Shown here piece after piece: positions 9,054-17,967 of a DNA stretch of 64,000 bases. Every line of letters starts with the position of its first letter. Within the stretch, counting starts at the first letter, position 1. The position numbers and the translations under genes are program-made. Where the stretch lies: assembly GCF_030944625.1 (NCBI RefSeq), contig NZ_JAUSXY010000001.1, positions 744,001 to 808,000 on the forward strand. The letters run 5' to 3'. The notes below the pieces were generated by a model. It was not told the DNA's origin, did no database searches, and saw only the letters and a program-made list of their open reading frames with translations. Source of the stretch: Arthrobacter sp. SLBN-112 (GTDB taxonomy: Bacteria; Actinomycetota; Actinomycetes; Actinomycetales; Micrococcaceae).

Positions 9054-10153
9054 AAGTCGGAATCATTGGCTGCGGAGCCATCATCGCGCAATACCTCACC
9101 AACTTCCGCCGGTTGGACCAGATCCAGCTGGTCGCCGTCGCAGACCTGGACGCGGCGCGCGCCCAGGCCGTGGCAGATGACCATGACGGCGTCCGTGCCC
9201 TCTCCGTCGAAGAGCTGCTCGCGGCCGAGGACGTGGACCTGGTCCTGAACCTGACCATCCCGGCCGCGCATGCAGACATCGCGCTGAAGGCCATTGCTGC
9301 TGGCAAGTCGGTCTATGGGGAAAAACCACTCGCGGCCACGACTGCCGAGGCACGCCAGGTGCTCGACGCCGCAAAAGCAGCGGGGGTCGCCGTCGGCTGC
9401 GCTCCTGACACCGTCCTGGGCACCGGAATCCAGACCGCGCGCAAGGCGATCGACGACGGCCTGATCGGCGCACCCATCTCGGCCACCGCCACCATGGCCA
9501 CTCCCGGGCACGAGCGGTGGCACCCAAACCCGGACTTCTACTACCAGCCCGGCGGCGGCCCGCTGCTGGACATGGGCCCCTACTACGTCACCGCCCTGGT
9601 CACGCTGCTCGGACCGGTGGTGTCGGTGGTGGGCGCCGCCAGCCATACGCGGAACGAGCGAACCATCGGGTCCGGGCCCCGGCAGGGCGAAAAGGTGCCC
9701 GTGAACATCGACTCCCACGTCACGGGGGTCCTGGTCCACGCCTCCGGCGCACTCTCCACGCTGTTCATGAGCTTCGACGCGGTCAAAACCAAGAGCCCCA
9801 ACATCGAAATCCACGGCGAGCGCGGATCCCTGGTGGTACCGGACCCCAACCACTTTGACGGTGACGTCCAGTTGTTTTCCCTGGGCGCGGAGGACTGGGA
9901 AACCCTTCCCGTCTCCGCAGGATATGTCGATTCCGGACGCGGGTTCGGCATCGCGGACCTTGCAGCCACCCCGCAGGGCAAGGAGCCCAGGGCGGGAGGG
10001 GCACTTGCCTTCCACGTCCTGGAGGTCATGGAGTCCGTCCTCAAAGCCGCACGCACCGGCATGTCGGTGAGGATCCAGAGCACGGTTGAGCGGCCGGACA
10101 GTGTGGCCCTGACCGTCCTGGCCGAGAAGGCGGACGCGCTCCACTCCAAGTAG
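9038..10153 (+). CDS. Gfo/Idh/MocA-family oxidoreductase, second paralogue (ThuB-like context)
   Basis: About 371 residues from the GTG at 9038, which overlaps the thuA end and has AAAGGGG at a suitable distance upstream. The N terminus KVGIIGCGAI is the dinucleotide-binding loop and GEKPLAAT carries the catalytic Lys. GGGPLLDMGPYY is the family's substrate-site motif. It is the last gene of the operon, followed after 23 bases by the converging diguanylate cyclase gene. Two different dehydrogenases in one operon suggest one oxidises the glycoside and the other acts on, or re-reduces, the keto product (inference). Confidence 0.86.
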   Translation: MGKPLKVGIIGCGAIIAQYLTNFRRLDQIQLVAVADLDAARAQAVADDHDGVRALSVEELLAAEDVDLVLNLTIPAAHADIALKAIAAGKSVYGEKPLAATTAEARQVLDAAKAAGVAVGCAPDTVLGTGIQTARKAIDDGLIGAPISATATMATPGHERWHPNPDFYYQPGGGPLLDMGPYYVTALVTLLGPVVSVVGAASHTRNERTIGSGPRQGEKVPVNIDSHVTGVLVHASGALSTLFMSFDAVKTKSPNIEIHGERGSLVVPDPNHFDGDVQLFSLGAEDWETLPVSAGYVDSGRGFGIADLAATPQGKEPRAGGALAFHVLEVMESVLKAARTGMSVRIQSTVERPDSVALTVLAEKADALHSK

Positions 10154-10176
10154 CCAGCCGTCCGGAACCGCGCTGC

Positions 10177-11328
10177 CTAAAGCATTTCGTCGCTGCGGGC
10201 GGCGCGGTTCCGGCCCAGCGACTTGGCCTTGTAGAGGGCGGCATCCGCTGATGCGATGAGGTGGTCCACGCTTGCGGTGCCGGCGTCGTAGGCGGAAATC
10301 CCGTAACTCGCCGTGGGCAGTTCCAGGCCGCCGGGTGTGGCAGCATCGGCAAGCCGCCGGCTGATTTCCTCGGCGATTGCTTCGGCCCGCCCGGCGCTGG
10401 CCCCGGGAACCAGGATGACGAACTCCTCGCCGCCATACCTCCCGGTCAGGTCTGTGGAGCGAACGGTCGCCACACAGGCATCCGCGAACGCCTTCAGGGC
10501 GAAGTCCCCGGCAGCATGCCCGTAGGTGTCGTTGACTGTCTTGAAATGGTCAAGGTCGGCAAGGATCAGCGCCCCGGATCCCCGGGTGATGGCGCGGTCG
10601 GCGAGCTGCTCGGCGGCAAGGTCCAGGAACGCCTTGCGGTTCAGGAGCCCGGTGAGGTCATCGCGGGTGGCCACCACACGGAGGGCACGCGTCTGCTGTT
10701 CGCTGCTCAGTGCCGCCATGCTGAAGGAAACCACCACCAGCAGCACCATGGTCACCATGGTGGTCACGGCGGAGCCGAACACTGTAACGAACACCGGACC
10801 GTCCTGGTCGTCCGACAGGAACGCCACCCACCGGAAGAAGTAGAAGACGGAAAGCCCACCCGCGGCCACGGCCATCGGGATCCGGACCCGCGAATAGCCC
10901 GGCTCCAGGCGCCAGAGCTCGTGGGATGCCAGCCCGATGGTGGCGCTCATGGCCGCGAGGAACACGGGGCCGCCGGACCACACGTTGGTGGCCGGGTGGT
11001 CCAGCGCGGAGGCAACCAGCGTGACCAGGGGGATACCGGTGAAGGCCCACTTCGGCGGCGGCGCCGTGCGCAAGGAACGTGCCCCGGCCCAGACCGCCAC
11101 GCCGCCGTGCACCAGCAGGGTGTTCCCCAGCGGGTTGGCCCAAACCTGGTGGGGGGTGCCGTCGAGCAGGAAGCAGGCCGATCCCGCCAGGAAGAACAAC
11201 AGCGCTCCGCACCACCATGCACTGTAGGGCGAGCGCGTTACCCGGTAAGCGGAAAAGTAGAAGAGAACAACCAGTACCAGGGCCATGAGGGCAAAAGCGA
11301 TGCGCAGGGTTGCCGTATCCAGAACCAT
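10177..11328 (-). CDS. Membrane diguanylate cyclase (GGDEF domain)
   Basis: About 383 residues. The first 210 or so contain roughly six hydrophobic helices with no recognised sensor domain. The remainder is a GGDEF domain with LTGLLNRKAF, DLDHFKTVND and the active-site GGEEF, all intact, so it should make cyclic di-GMP. The ATG at 11326-11328 follows GGGGGGA at a suitable spacing; a TTG 14 codons upstream (11370) is possible but has no ribosome site. It is a single gene between convergent and divergent neighbours. Confidence 0.82.
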   Translation of the reverse strand: MVLDTATLRIAFALMALVLVVLFYFSAYRVTRSPYSAWWCGALLFFLAGSACFLLDGTPHQVWANPLGNTLLVHGGVAVWAGARSLRTAPPPKWAFTGIPLVTLVASALDHPATNVWSGGPVFLAAMSATIGLASHELWRLEPGYSRVRIPMAVAAGGLSVFYFFRWVAFLSDDQDGPVFVTVFGSAVTTMVTMVLLVVVSFSMAALSSEQQTRALRVVATRDDLTGLLNRKAFLDLAAEQLADRAITRGSGALILADLDHFKTVNDTYGHAAGDFALKAFADACVATVRSTDLTGRYGGEEFVILVPGASAGRAEAIAEEISRRLADAATPGGLELPTASYGISAYDAGTASVDHLIASADAALYKAKSLGRNRAARSDEML

Positions 11329-11688
11329 CTGCCCGAAATCCCCCCAAATGCCCGAATGCTGCCGGAGCAAGTATCACATCCCGCTGCGCCGCGCAGAAGA
11401 ACCCGCACCATGATTAAGCGCTGTGCCCCACACTGAACGGCAGCGCCTGCCTCTGGTGCCCGACGCCGGCGCCCACTACAGTGGGTCCCGGCCCCATCCT
11501 GCCGTTCCCGGCAGGGTAACGTGAGCCCGCACGAGGGAGAGGAGGTGGTTCTGATGACTGCAGTTGCCGCGCGCCGTGAGCGCCCCGCATCAATACCATC
11601 AACCATCCCTTCCCGCTGCACGCGCCTTTCCTGAGACACCTGACCGGTACCTCGCGCCTGCACTGGGGACCTTTCCGAGGAAACCATC
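11329..11688 (+). other. 360-base intergenic region upstream of rsgA
   Basis: The region separates the divergent diguanylate cyclase and rsgA genes. The only structured element seen is the short ORF at 11554-11634 with a strong ribosome site. No clear promoter hexamers, operator palindrome or riboswitch were recognised. Confidence 0.4.
11554..11634 (+). CDS. Possible 26-residue leader peptide or small protein upstream of rsgA
   Basis: An ATG at 11554 lies 8 bases after GGAGG (11541-11545, within GGAGAGGAGG), one of the best Shine-Dalgarno matches in the window. The frame runs to TGA at 11632-11634 and would encode a basic peptide starting MTAVAARRERP. It ends 54 bases before the rsgA start. 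No homologue is recognised. It may be a leader ORF affecting rsgA translation, or chance; the ribosome site is the only support. Confidence 0.35.
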   Translation: MTAVAARRERPASIPSTIPSRCTRLS

Positions 11689-12852
11689 GTGCATCTTCCT
11701 TCAGGCAACGCCCTGGACAAGTCCGCAAGCAACAACACTCCAACAGCTGACGGCCCATCAGCCTACGGCTACACGCCCGCCGTCGCCCGCCATTTTGCCG
11801 CGCATCCCAACCCCGAAGCCACCGGCCCCGGCCGCGTGGTGCGCGTGGACCGCACCCTGGTGCTGGTCGCCGTCGCTGATGGGCTGCTCCACCTGCCCTA
11901 CCCGCTCTCGGGTGAGCAGCCCGTCACCGGTGACTGGGTGTGGACCGGCCCCAACCGCGCCGGCGGGCGGCACATCCTGGCCATCCTTCCCCGTCAGTCC
12001 GAACTCAGCCGCAAACGTGCGTTCGAGGACTCGTCGGCCGGGCAGGTCCTGGCCGCCAACATGGACACCGTTGGCGTGGTGGTGCCCGTGGACCGTCCGC
12101 TCACCCACAATCGGCTGGAACGCACCTTGGTGGCCGTATGGGACTCCGGCGCCACTCCCCTGGTGATCATCACCAAGGCTGACCTGGCTCAGGTGGCGGA
12201 CGACGTCGTCGGGAAGGTGGTCCTGCAGGCGGCAGGCGTGGACGTTGTCACTACGTCCGCGGAAAACGGCGACGGCATCGATGAACTGCTGGGCCGCATT
12301 CCGGCCGGGGGAACCATCGTGCTCCTGGGTCCGTCCGGAGCCGGCAAGTCCACGCTGATCAACGCCCTGGCGGGGCGTGAAGTCCAACAGACCGGTGAGG
12401 TGAGGTCCGGCGACTTCAAGGGCAAGCACACCACCACGGCCCGCGAACTGGTGCCACTGTCCAACGGCACGGTGCTGATGGACACCCCGGGGGTGCGCGG
12501 CTTCGGACTGTTCGACGCCGGGGAGGGGTTGGGCGGGATGTTCGGCGATGTGGAGGAACTGGCCGCCGGCTGCCGGTTTGCGGACTGCGCGCACGGCAGT
12601 GAGCCGGGCTGCGCGGTGCGGGAAGCGATTGACGGCGGCGTCCTGGATGAGCGGCGCTGGAATTCGTACCTGAAGATGCAGCGGGAAATCGCCGCCCTGG
12701 CCCGCCGCTCCGATGTGGCCGCCGAGCGCGCTTACCATCGGGAATGGCAACAGAAGGTGGTATCTGCGGGAAAGTCGCAGCGTTGGGCAGAGCGCGAGGC
12801 CTCCGAACGCGGCAGCCGGAACGGCGGAAAAGGCCGGAACCGGAGGCGGTAG
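11689..12852 (+). CDS. rsgA: Ribosome small-subunit-dependent GTPase RsgA
   Basis: 387 residues with the circularly permuted GTPase order that defines RsgA: an N-terminal OB-fold region (about 45-110), then G4 TKAD (162-165), G1 GPSGAGKST (214-222), G2/G3 with DTPG, and a C-terminal zinc-binding segment CRFADCAHGSEPGC (Cys/His ligands). It helps mature the 30S subunit. The GTG at 11689 is preceded by GAGGAAACC. The C terminus is a basic tail rich in Arg and Gly. Confidence 0.93.
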   Translation: MHLPSGNALDKSASNNTPTADGPSAYGYTPAVARHFAAHPNPEATGPGRVVRVDRTLVLVAVADGLLHLPYPLSGEQPVTGDWVWTGPNRAGGRHILAILPRQSELSRKRAFEDSSAGQVLAANMDTVGVVVPVDRPLTHNRLERTLVAVWDSGATPLVIITKADLAQVADDVVGKVVLQAAGVDVVTTSAENGDGIDELLGRIPAGGTIVLLGPSGAGKSTLINALAGREVQQTGEVRSGDFKGKHTTTARELVPLSNGTVLMDTPGVRGFGLFDAGEGLGGMFGDVEELAAGCRFADCAHGSEPGCAVREAIDGGVLDERRWNSYLKMQREIAALARRSDVAAERAYHREWQQKVVSAGKSQRWAEREASERGSRNGGKGRNRRR

Positions 12853-12895
12853 CAGCCCTTGCTCCAGCGCAGGGGGCGGGGAGTAGGGTGCGGAC

Positions 12896-13606
12896 ATGGA
12901 CATCATCCTGGTACCCGGTTTCTGGTTGGACGCCTCGTCGTGGGCGGAGGTAACACCTGCCCTGGAGGCGGCAGGGCACCGGCCCCACCCCCTGACGTTG
13001 CCCGGACTGGAATCGGTGGATTCCAGCCGGACCGGAATAGGACTTCAGGACCACATCGATGCTGTGGTGGAAGCCGTTGACGCCGTCGGCGGAAGGGTGG
13101 TCCTGGTGGGTCATTCGGGAGGCGGCGCCATCATCCACGGGACCGTTGACGCACGGCCGGACAAGGTGGAACGCGCCATCTACGTGGACAGCGGCCCCCT
13201 GGGCGAAGGGGGTGTGATCAACGACGAACTGGCCGCGGTGGGCGACGACGTCCCTCTTCCGCCGTGGGACAGCTTCGACGACGCCGACCTCGTAGACCTT
13301 GACGACGCGCTCCGCCAGGCCTTCCGGGCACGCGCCATTCCCGAACCGCGGGGTGTGGCGTACGGCAGGCAGCACCTGCACGACGAGCGCCGCTACACCG
13401 TGCCCGCCACCGTGATTGCCTGCGAGTTTCCCTCCGCGGTGCTCAGGGAGTGGATCGCGGCCGGCAGCCCGTTCGTTGCCGAACTGGCACGGATCCGCGA
13501 CGTCGAATATGTCGACCTGCCCACCGGCCACTGGCCGCAATTCACCAAGCCGGCGGAACTGGCGCGGGCCATCCTGGCAGCAGTTGACCGGTCAGGCATG
13601 GACTGA
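12896..13606 (+). CDS. Alpha/beta hydrolase
   Basis: 236 residues. The nucleophile elbow GHSGGG puts the catalytic Ser near residue 74, VPGFW near the N terminus is the oxyanion-hole region, and TGHWPQ near residue 215 carries the likely catalytic His. No signal peptide, so cytoplasmic. It belongs to the small esterase/lactonase-like hydrolases common in actinobacteria. The substrate is unknown. It lies 43 bases after rsgA and ends 41 bases before the palindrome controlling the next gene. Confidence 0.8.
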   Translation: MDIILVPGFWLDASSWAEVTPALEAAGHRPHPLTLPGLESVDSSRTGIGLQDHIDAVVEAVDAVGGRVVLVGHSGGGAIIHGTVDARPDKVERAIYVDSGPLGEGGVINDELAAVGDDVPLPPWDSFDDADLVDLDDALRQAFRARAIPEPRGVAYGRQHLHDERRYTVPATVIACEFPSAVLREWIAAGSPFVAELARIRDVEYVDLPTGHWPQFTKPAELARAILAAVDRSGMD

Positions 13607-13647
13607 ATCGACGTAACCCTTGCGCACGGCACATCCGTCTCGCCATA

Positions 13648-13670
13648 ATAAATGAATGTCATTCATTTAT
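13648..13670. promoter_or_regulatory. Perfect 23-bp palindrome, likely operator of the TetR protein at 25986-26696
   Basis: Arms ATAAATGAATG (13648-13658) and CATTCATTTAT (13660-13670) surround a single central base. The same core (10-bp arms TAAATGAATG / CATTCATTTA) occurs at 25886-25906 between a putrescine-oxidase-like gene and a TetR gene. Two copies in one 64-kb high-GC window are unlikely by chance, and both flank polyamine genes. The site overlaps the first ATG of the agmatine deiminase frame, so bound repressor would block transcription start or an early transcript. Confidence 0.72.
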
Positions 13671-14756
13671 TTGCCCGCCGTTGGGGCCACCGCCGCCCCC
13701 AACCCAGTTTCCCCCTCTGTCGCCACCGTGATGCCTGCCGAGTGGGAAGCCCACCAGCGCACCTGGATGGCCTTTCCGCCACCCAATGAAACCTTCGGCC
13801 CCGCAGGCAGCCCAACCCTGGACCGCGCCCGCGCAGCGTGGACCAAGGTGGCGCAAACCATCGCCCGGTACGAGCCCGTCACCGTCGTGGCCGACCCCCG
13901 GGACGTCACCGCCGCAAGGGAATGGCTCGGTGCGGGCATCGACGTCGTGGAGGTTCCGCTCGACGACGCCTGGCTCCGCGACAGCGGGCCCACTTTCGTG
14001 CACCAGCCGGATGGCTCGCTGGCCGCCGTGGATTGGATCTTCAACGGTTGGGGCGCCCAGGATTGGGCCGCCTGGGGCAAGGACGAAGCCGCGGCAAGCG
14101 CCGTCGCCGCCACAGCCGGCGTCCCCGTCCGGCCAAGTTCGCTGGTGAACGAGGGCGGCGGGTTCCATGTGGACGGTGAAGGAACGGTACTGCTGACCGA
14201 GACCGTCCACCTCGATCCCCGCCGCAACCCCGGTGCCACCAAGGAATCGGTCGAGGCCCAGGTGTCCGCGGCCCTTGGCACCAGCAAGGCCATCTGGCTG
14301 CCGCGCGGACTCGCGCGCGATTACGACGAATTCGGCACCCGCGGCCACGTGGACATCGTCGCTGCGTTCGCCGGACCCGGAACAATCCTGCTGCACCGCC
14401 AGGACGATCCCGCCCACCCGGATCACGCCGTCTACCTGCAGCTGAAGGCGGTCCTGTCCGGCCAGCTGGATGCCCAGGGCCGGCCGCTGAGCATCATCGA
14501 CGTTCCCGCACCCACAACACTCAAGGACGATGAAGGGTGGGTGGATTGGTCCTACATCAACCACTATGTGGCCAACAACGTGGTGGTGCTGTGCAGCTTC
14601 GATGACCCGAACGATGCCATTGCCACAGGCATCCTGGAACGCGCCTACCCGGGCCGGACGGTGGAACTGGTGGACGCCCGCGACATCTTTGCCTTCGGCG
14701 GCGGCATCCACTGCATCACCCAGCAACAGCCCGCCGCGAGGGAGGGAACCGCGTGA
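13656..14756 (+). CDS. Agmatine deiminase family protein
   Basis: 366 residues of the agmatine deiminase/peptidylarginine-deiminase fold. MPAEWEAHQRTWMAFP is the usual N-terminal motif, EGGGFH and GHVDIV carry substrate and catalytic residues, and IHCITQQ near the C terminus holds the catalytic Cys. It would convert agmatine to N-carbamoylputrescine and ammonia. The first ATG (13656) lies inside the operator palindrome; a GTG/ATG pair at 13728/13731 directly before the conserved N-terminal motif is an alternative, though neither has a ribosome site. The stop overlaps the start of the amidase gene, so the two are an operon, controlled by the palindrome at 13648. Confidence 0.85.
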   Translation: MSFIYLPAVGATAAPNPVSPSVATVMPAEWEAHQRTWMAFPPPNETFGPAGSPTLDRARAAWTKVAQTIARYEPVTVVADPRDVTAAREWLGAGIDVVEVPLDDAWLRDSGPTFVHQPDGSLAAVDWIFNGWGAQDWAAWGKDEAAASAVAATAGVPVRPSSLVNEGGGFHVDGEGTVLLTETVHLDPRRNPGATKESVEAQVSAALGTSKAIWLPRGLARDYDEFGTRGHVDIVAAFAGPGTILLHRQDDPAHPDHAVYLQLKAVLSGQLDAQGRPLSIIDVPAPTTLKDDEGWVDWSYINHYVANNVVVLCSFDDPNDAIATGILERAYPGRTVELVDARDIFAFGGGIHCITQQQPAAREGTA

Positions 14757-16525
14757 AACTCATGGCGGAACAGCAACCGGTGCCCGCGGCACTCGGCTTC
14801 AGCGTCGTGGAGGTCGGCATCAGCCGGCTCCGCGCCGCGCTCGAATCCGGCGAGGTCACCAGCGAGGAACTCGTGGGGCTCTACCTGGAGCGGATCCGGA
14901 AATATGACTCATCAGGCATATGCCTAAACGCCCTGGTGGTCATGAACCCGGACGCGGTGGCTGAGGCGCAGGCGTCCGACCGGCGCCGGGCGGCCGGCTT
15001 CACCCTGGGCCCACTGGACGGCATCCCGTACACGGCAAAGGACAGCTACCAGGTCCGCGGCCTCACCGTGGCCGCCGGCTCCCCGGCATTCAAGGACCTG
15101 GTGGCGCAGCGGGATGCGTTCACCATTGAACGGCTCCGGGCCGGCGGGGCGGTCCTGATCGGCCTCACCAATATGCCTCCCATGGCCAACGGCGGGATGC
15201 AGCGCGGGGTTTACGGCCGGGCAGAGAGTCCGTACAGCGCGGACTACCTCACCGCCGCGTTCGCGTCCGGCTCATCCAACGGCTCCGGAACCGCCACGGC
15301 CGCCAGTTTCGCGGCCTTCGGCCTCGCAGAGGAAACCTGGTCCTCGGGGCGTGCCCCGGCGTCGAACAACGCCCTCTGCGCCTACACGCCCTCCCGCGGC
15401 GTGATCTCAGTCCGCGGCAACTGGCCCCTGGTACCCACCATGGACGTGGTGGTTCCGCACGCGCGGACCATGGCCGACCTTCTGGAAGTCCTGGACGTCG
15501 TAGTGGCGGACGACACGGAGGCGCGCGGGGACTTCTGGCGCGTCCAGCCGTGGGTTCCGGTACCCAAGGCTTCAACCGTTCGGCCGCCGTCGTACGTTGA
15601 CCTGTCCGTGCCGGACGCTGCCGCGGCCGCGGGCGTGCTCGCCGGCAAGCGCTTGGGCATCCCCCGGATGTACATCAACGCCGATCCCGAAGCCGGGACA
15701 GCGACCAAACCGGGCATCGGTGGTCCCACCGGGCAACGCATCGATACACGCTCATCGGTGCTGGACCTCTGGAACGCGGCCCGGCGCGACCTGGAAGCCG
15801 CAGGTGCCGAGGTCATCGAGGTGGACTTCCCCGTGGTGTCCAACTACGAAGGAGACCGGCCCGGGGCACCCACCATCGCCACGCGGGGACTGGTGTCCCC
15901 GGAGTATCTGAGGCGGGAGATCGTGGACCTCTCTGCCTGGGCATGGAATGACTTCCTGGATGCCAACGGCGATCCGCAGCTGAACCGCCTTGCCGACGTG
16001 GACGGCTCCGCCATCTTCCCCGCCCCCGAAGGTTCGCTGCCGGACCGCTACGACGGGTTCGATGACGACATCAGCGACTATCCCGCCTGGATCCGGGAGC
16101 ACGGTGTTCCGGTCCTGGCCGACATTCCGCATCTGCCCGAAGGCCTGGCAGGGCTCGAGGAAACCCGTCACGTTGACCTGGAGGAATGGATGGACCGGCT
16201 GGGCCTGGATGCCGTGGTGTTCCCGGCAGCTGCCGACGTTGCACCGGCCGACGCCGACAACAATAAGGCTTCCGCAGACATCGCCTGGCGCAACGGCGTG
16301 TGGGTGGCCAACGGAAACCTGGTCCCCCGGCACCTGGGGATCCCCACGGTCACCGTCCCGATGGGAACCGCGGCGGACATTGCCATGCCCGTGGGCCTGA
16401 CCATCGCCGGCAAGGCCTACAGCGACACGGACCTGCTCCGGTTGGCCGCGGCCTTCGAAGCCACCGGCAGCCGCCGCGTTCCGCCGCCCCGCACCACGCA
16501 GGCTGGAGAAGCAGCAGCCTCCTGA
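14753..16525 (+). CDS. Amidase (amidase-signature family)
   Basis: 590 residues. Amidase-signature features are visible: the Lys in PYTAKDSY, the Ser/Gly-rich loop SGSSNGSGTA, and SSGRAPASNN at the position of the nucleophile Ser motif. The central part has insertions and is longer than typical 470-500-residue amidases. GTG at 14753 overlaps the deiminase stop and follows GAGGGAA; an ATG at 14762 is possible. Coupling to agmatine deiminase suggests it hydrolyses N-carbamoylputrescine or a related amide, although the known N-carbamoylputrescine amidases belong to the nitrilase family. The substrate is inference. Confidence 0.8.
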   Translation: MKLMAEQQPVPAALGFSVVEVGISRLRAALESGEVTSEELVGLYLERIRKYDSSGICLNALVVMNPDAVAEAQASDRRRAAGFTLGPLDGIPYTAKDSYQVRGLTVAAGSPAFKDLVAQRDAFTIERLRAGGAVLIGLTNMPPMANGGMQRGVYGRAESPYSADYLTAAFASGSSNGSGTATAASFAAFGLAEETWSSGRAPASNNALCAYTPSRGVISVRGNWPLVPTMDVVVPHARTMADLLEVLDVVVADDTEARGDFWRVQPWVPVPKASTVRPPSYVDLSVPDAAAAAGVLAGKRLGIPRMYINADPEAGTATKPGIGGPTGQRIDTRSSVLDLWNAARRDLEAAGAEVIEVDFPVVSNYEGDRPGAPTIATRGLVSPEYLRREIVDLSAWAWNDFLDANGDPQLNRLADVDGSAIFPAPEGSLPDRYDGFDDDISDYPAWIREHGVPVLADIPHLPEGLAGLEETRHVDLEEWMDRLGLDAVVFPAAADVAPADADNNKASADIAWRNGVWVANGNLVPRHLGIPTVTVPMGTAADIAMPVGLTIAGKAYSDTDLLRLAAAFEATGSRRVPPPRTTQAGEAAAS

Positions 16526-16558
16526 CAGACCATCGCGGCAGTGGAGATGCAGGGCACC

Positions 16559-16597
16559 GCCCCTGGCTGTTTTGGCGCCAAGCCGTCAGCCAGGGGC
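16559..16597 (+). terminator. Hairpin after the amidase gene
   Basis: Perfect 11-bp arms GCCCCTGGCTG (16559-16569) and CAGCCAGGGGC (16587-16597) lie 33 bases after the amidase stop. No T-tract follows, so it is a terminator-like or transcript-end stabilising stem. Confidence 0.45.
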
Positions 16598-16707
16598 TGG
16601 TCCGCGGGGTCAGGCGCCGCCGCCGCCCATACAGCGGAAGTGCCTTGACAGCCCACTTTGTTAGCGCTGACAGTGGGATGAACCCGATACCAAGCGAAAG
16701 CCACTCA

Positions 16708-17958
16708 ATGAAGAACTGGGCAGGAAACCTCGAATACTCCTCCGCCGATGTCCGCCGGCCGGAATCGGTCAGCGAACTGGCTGGCATCGTTGCCGGATCG
16801 CCGCGGGTCAAGGCCCTGGGGTCACGGCACTCCTTCAACCGCGTCGGCGACACGGACGGTGTACACGTCCTCCTCGACGCACTCCCCCAGCGGGTGGAGG
16901 TGGATCCGGACCGTTCAACGGTCCGCGTCAGCGGCGGGGTGAGCTACGGGGCACTGTGCCGGAAGCTGGAAGAGGCCGGCGTTGCCATCCATAACTTGGC
17001 GTCGCTGCCGCACATCTCGGTGGCCGGCGCGGTGCAGACCGGCACGCACGGTTCGGGCGTCAACAACCCCGCATTGGCCGGTGCCGTGGAGTCCATTGAC
17101 CTGGTACGGGCCTCGGGCGAGCAGGTCACGCTGTCCCGGAAGGACGGGGACGATTTCCTTGCCAGCGTGGTGGGCATCGGTGCCCTCGGCATCGTCACGG
17201 GGCTGGAACTGGCGGTGCGGCCAAGCTTCAGCATGCGCCAGCGCGTCCTTGAAGACCTGCCGTGGGACGCTGCGCTGGAGGATTTCACCGCCATCGTGTC
17301 CAGCGCCTACAGCGTCAGCCTTTTTACGGACTACGCCGGTGACACCGTCAACCAGGTCTGGCTGAAGGCCCTTGCCGGGGAAGAGCCACTGGCGAACCTG
17401 TACGGCGCCAGCGCGGCCCTCCGTCCGCGCCACCCGCTGCCGGACATGTCTGCCGAGAACTGCACCATCCAGATGGACCAGCCCGGGCCGTGGCTGGACC
17501 GGCTGCCGCATTTCCGCCATGAATTCACACCGAGCAACGGCGATGAACTGCAAAGCGAGTTCATCCTTCCCATCGGGCACGCCCCCGCGGCCCTCCAGGC
17601 GGTCCGGGCCCTGGCGGACCAGCTCGCACCCCTGCTCTTCGTCTCGGAGATCCGCACCGGCGCCGCCGATGAGTTTTGGCTCAGCCCGTTCTTCCGGCAG
17701 CAGAGCGTGGCCCTGCACTTCACGTGGAAGCCGCTGCAACCCGAGGTGGAGGCATTCCTGCCGGTCCTCGAGGAAGCCTTGCGGCCCTTCGGGGCGAGGC
17801 CGCACTGGGGGAAGCTGTTCACCCCGGACGGTTACGACTGGGAGAAGCTGTATCCGCGCTTCGCAGACTTCCGCGCCTACGCCGCCGAGCACGATCCCGA
17901 GGGCAAATTCCGGAACGGGCTGCTGGACAGCATCCTGGGGGTTCCCGCGCGCCGGTAG
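16708..17958 (+). CDS. FAD-dependent alditol/xylitol oxidase-like oxidoreductase
   Basis: About 416 residues of the vanillyl-alcohol-oxidase/ALO type. The N terminus MKNWAGNLEYSS and LGSRHSFNRVGD match alditol oxidases, where this His binds FAD covalently. HISVAGAVQTGTHGSG is the FAD-binding loop and HWGKLF near the C terminus is the substrate-domain signature. Such enzymes oxidise the terminal CH2OH of xylitol or sorbitol with oxygen, giving aldose and H2O2. The start at 16708 is chosen for the family N terminus and GAAAG upstream; ATG at 16678 is an alternative. Confidence 0.86.
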   Translation: MKNWAGNLEYSSADVRRPESVSELAGIVAGSPRVKALGSRHSFNRVGDTDGVHVLLDALPQRVEVDPDRSTVRVSGGVSYGALCRKLEEAGVAIHNLASLPHISVAGAVQTGTHGSGVNNPALAGAVESIDLVRASGEQVTLSRKDGDDFLASVVGIGALGIVTGLELAVRPSFSMRQRVLEDLPWDAALEDFTAIVSSAYSVSLFTDYAGDTVNQVWLKALAGEEPLANLYGASAALRPRHPLPDMSAENCTIQMDQPGPWLDRLPHFRHEFTPSNGDELQSEFILPIGHAPAALQAVRALADQLAPLLFVSEIRTGAADEFWLSPFFRQQSVALHFTWKPLQPEVEAFLPVLEEALRPFGARPHWGKLFTPDGYDWEKLYPRFADFRAYAAEHDPEGKFRNGLLDSILGVPARR

Positions 17959-17967
17959 GCTGGAACC

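Noticed and set aside
16300..16677. Upstream extension of the alditol oxidase frame
   Set aside because: It lies over the amidase 3' end and the hairpin at 16559; the family N terminus starts at 16708.
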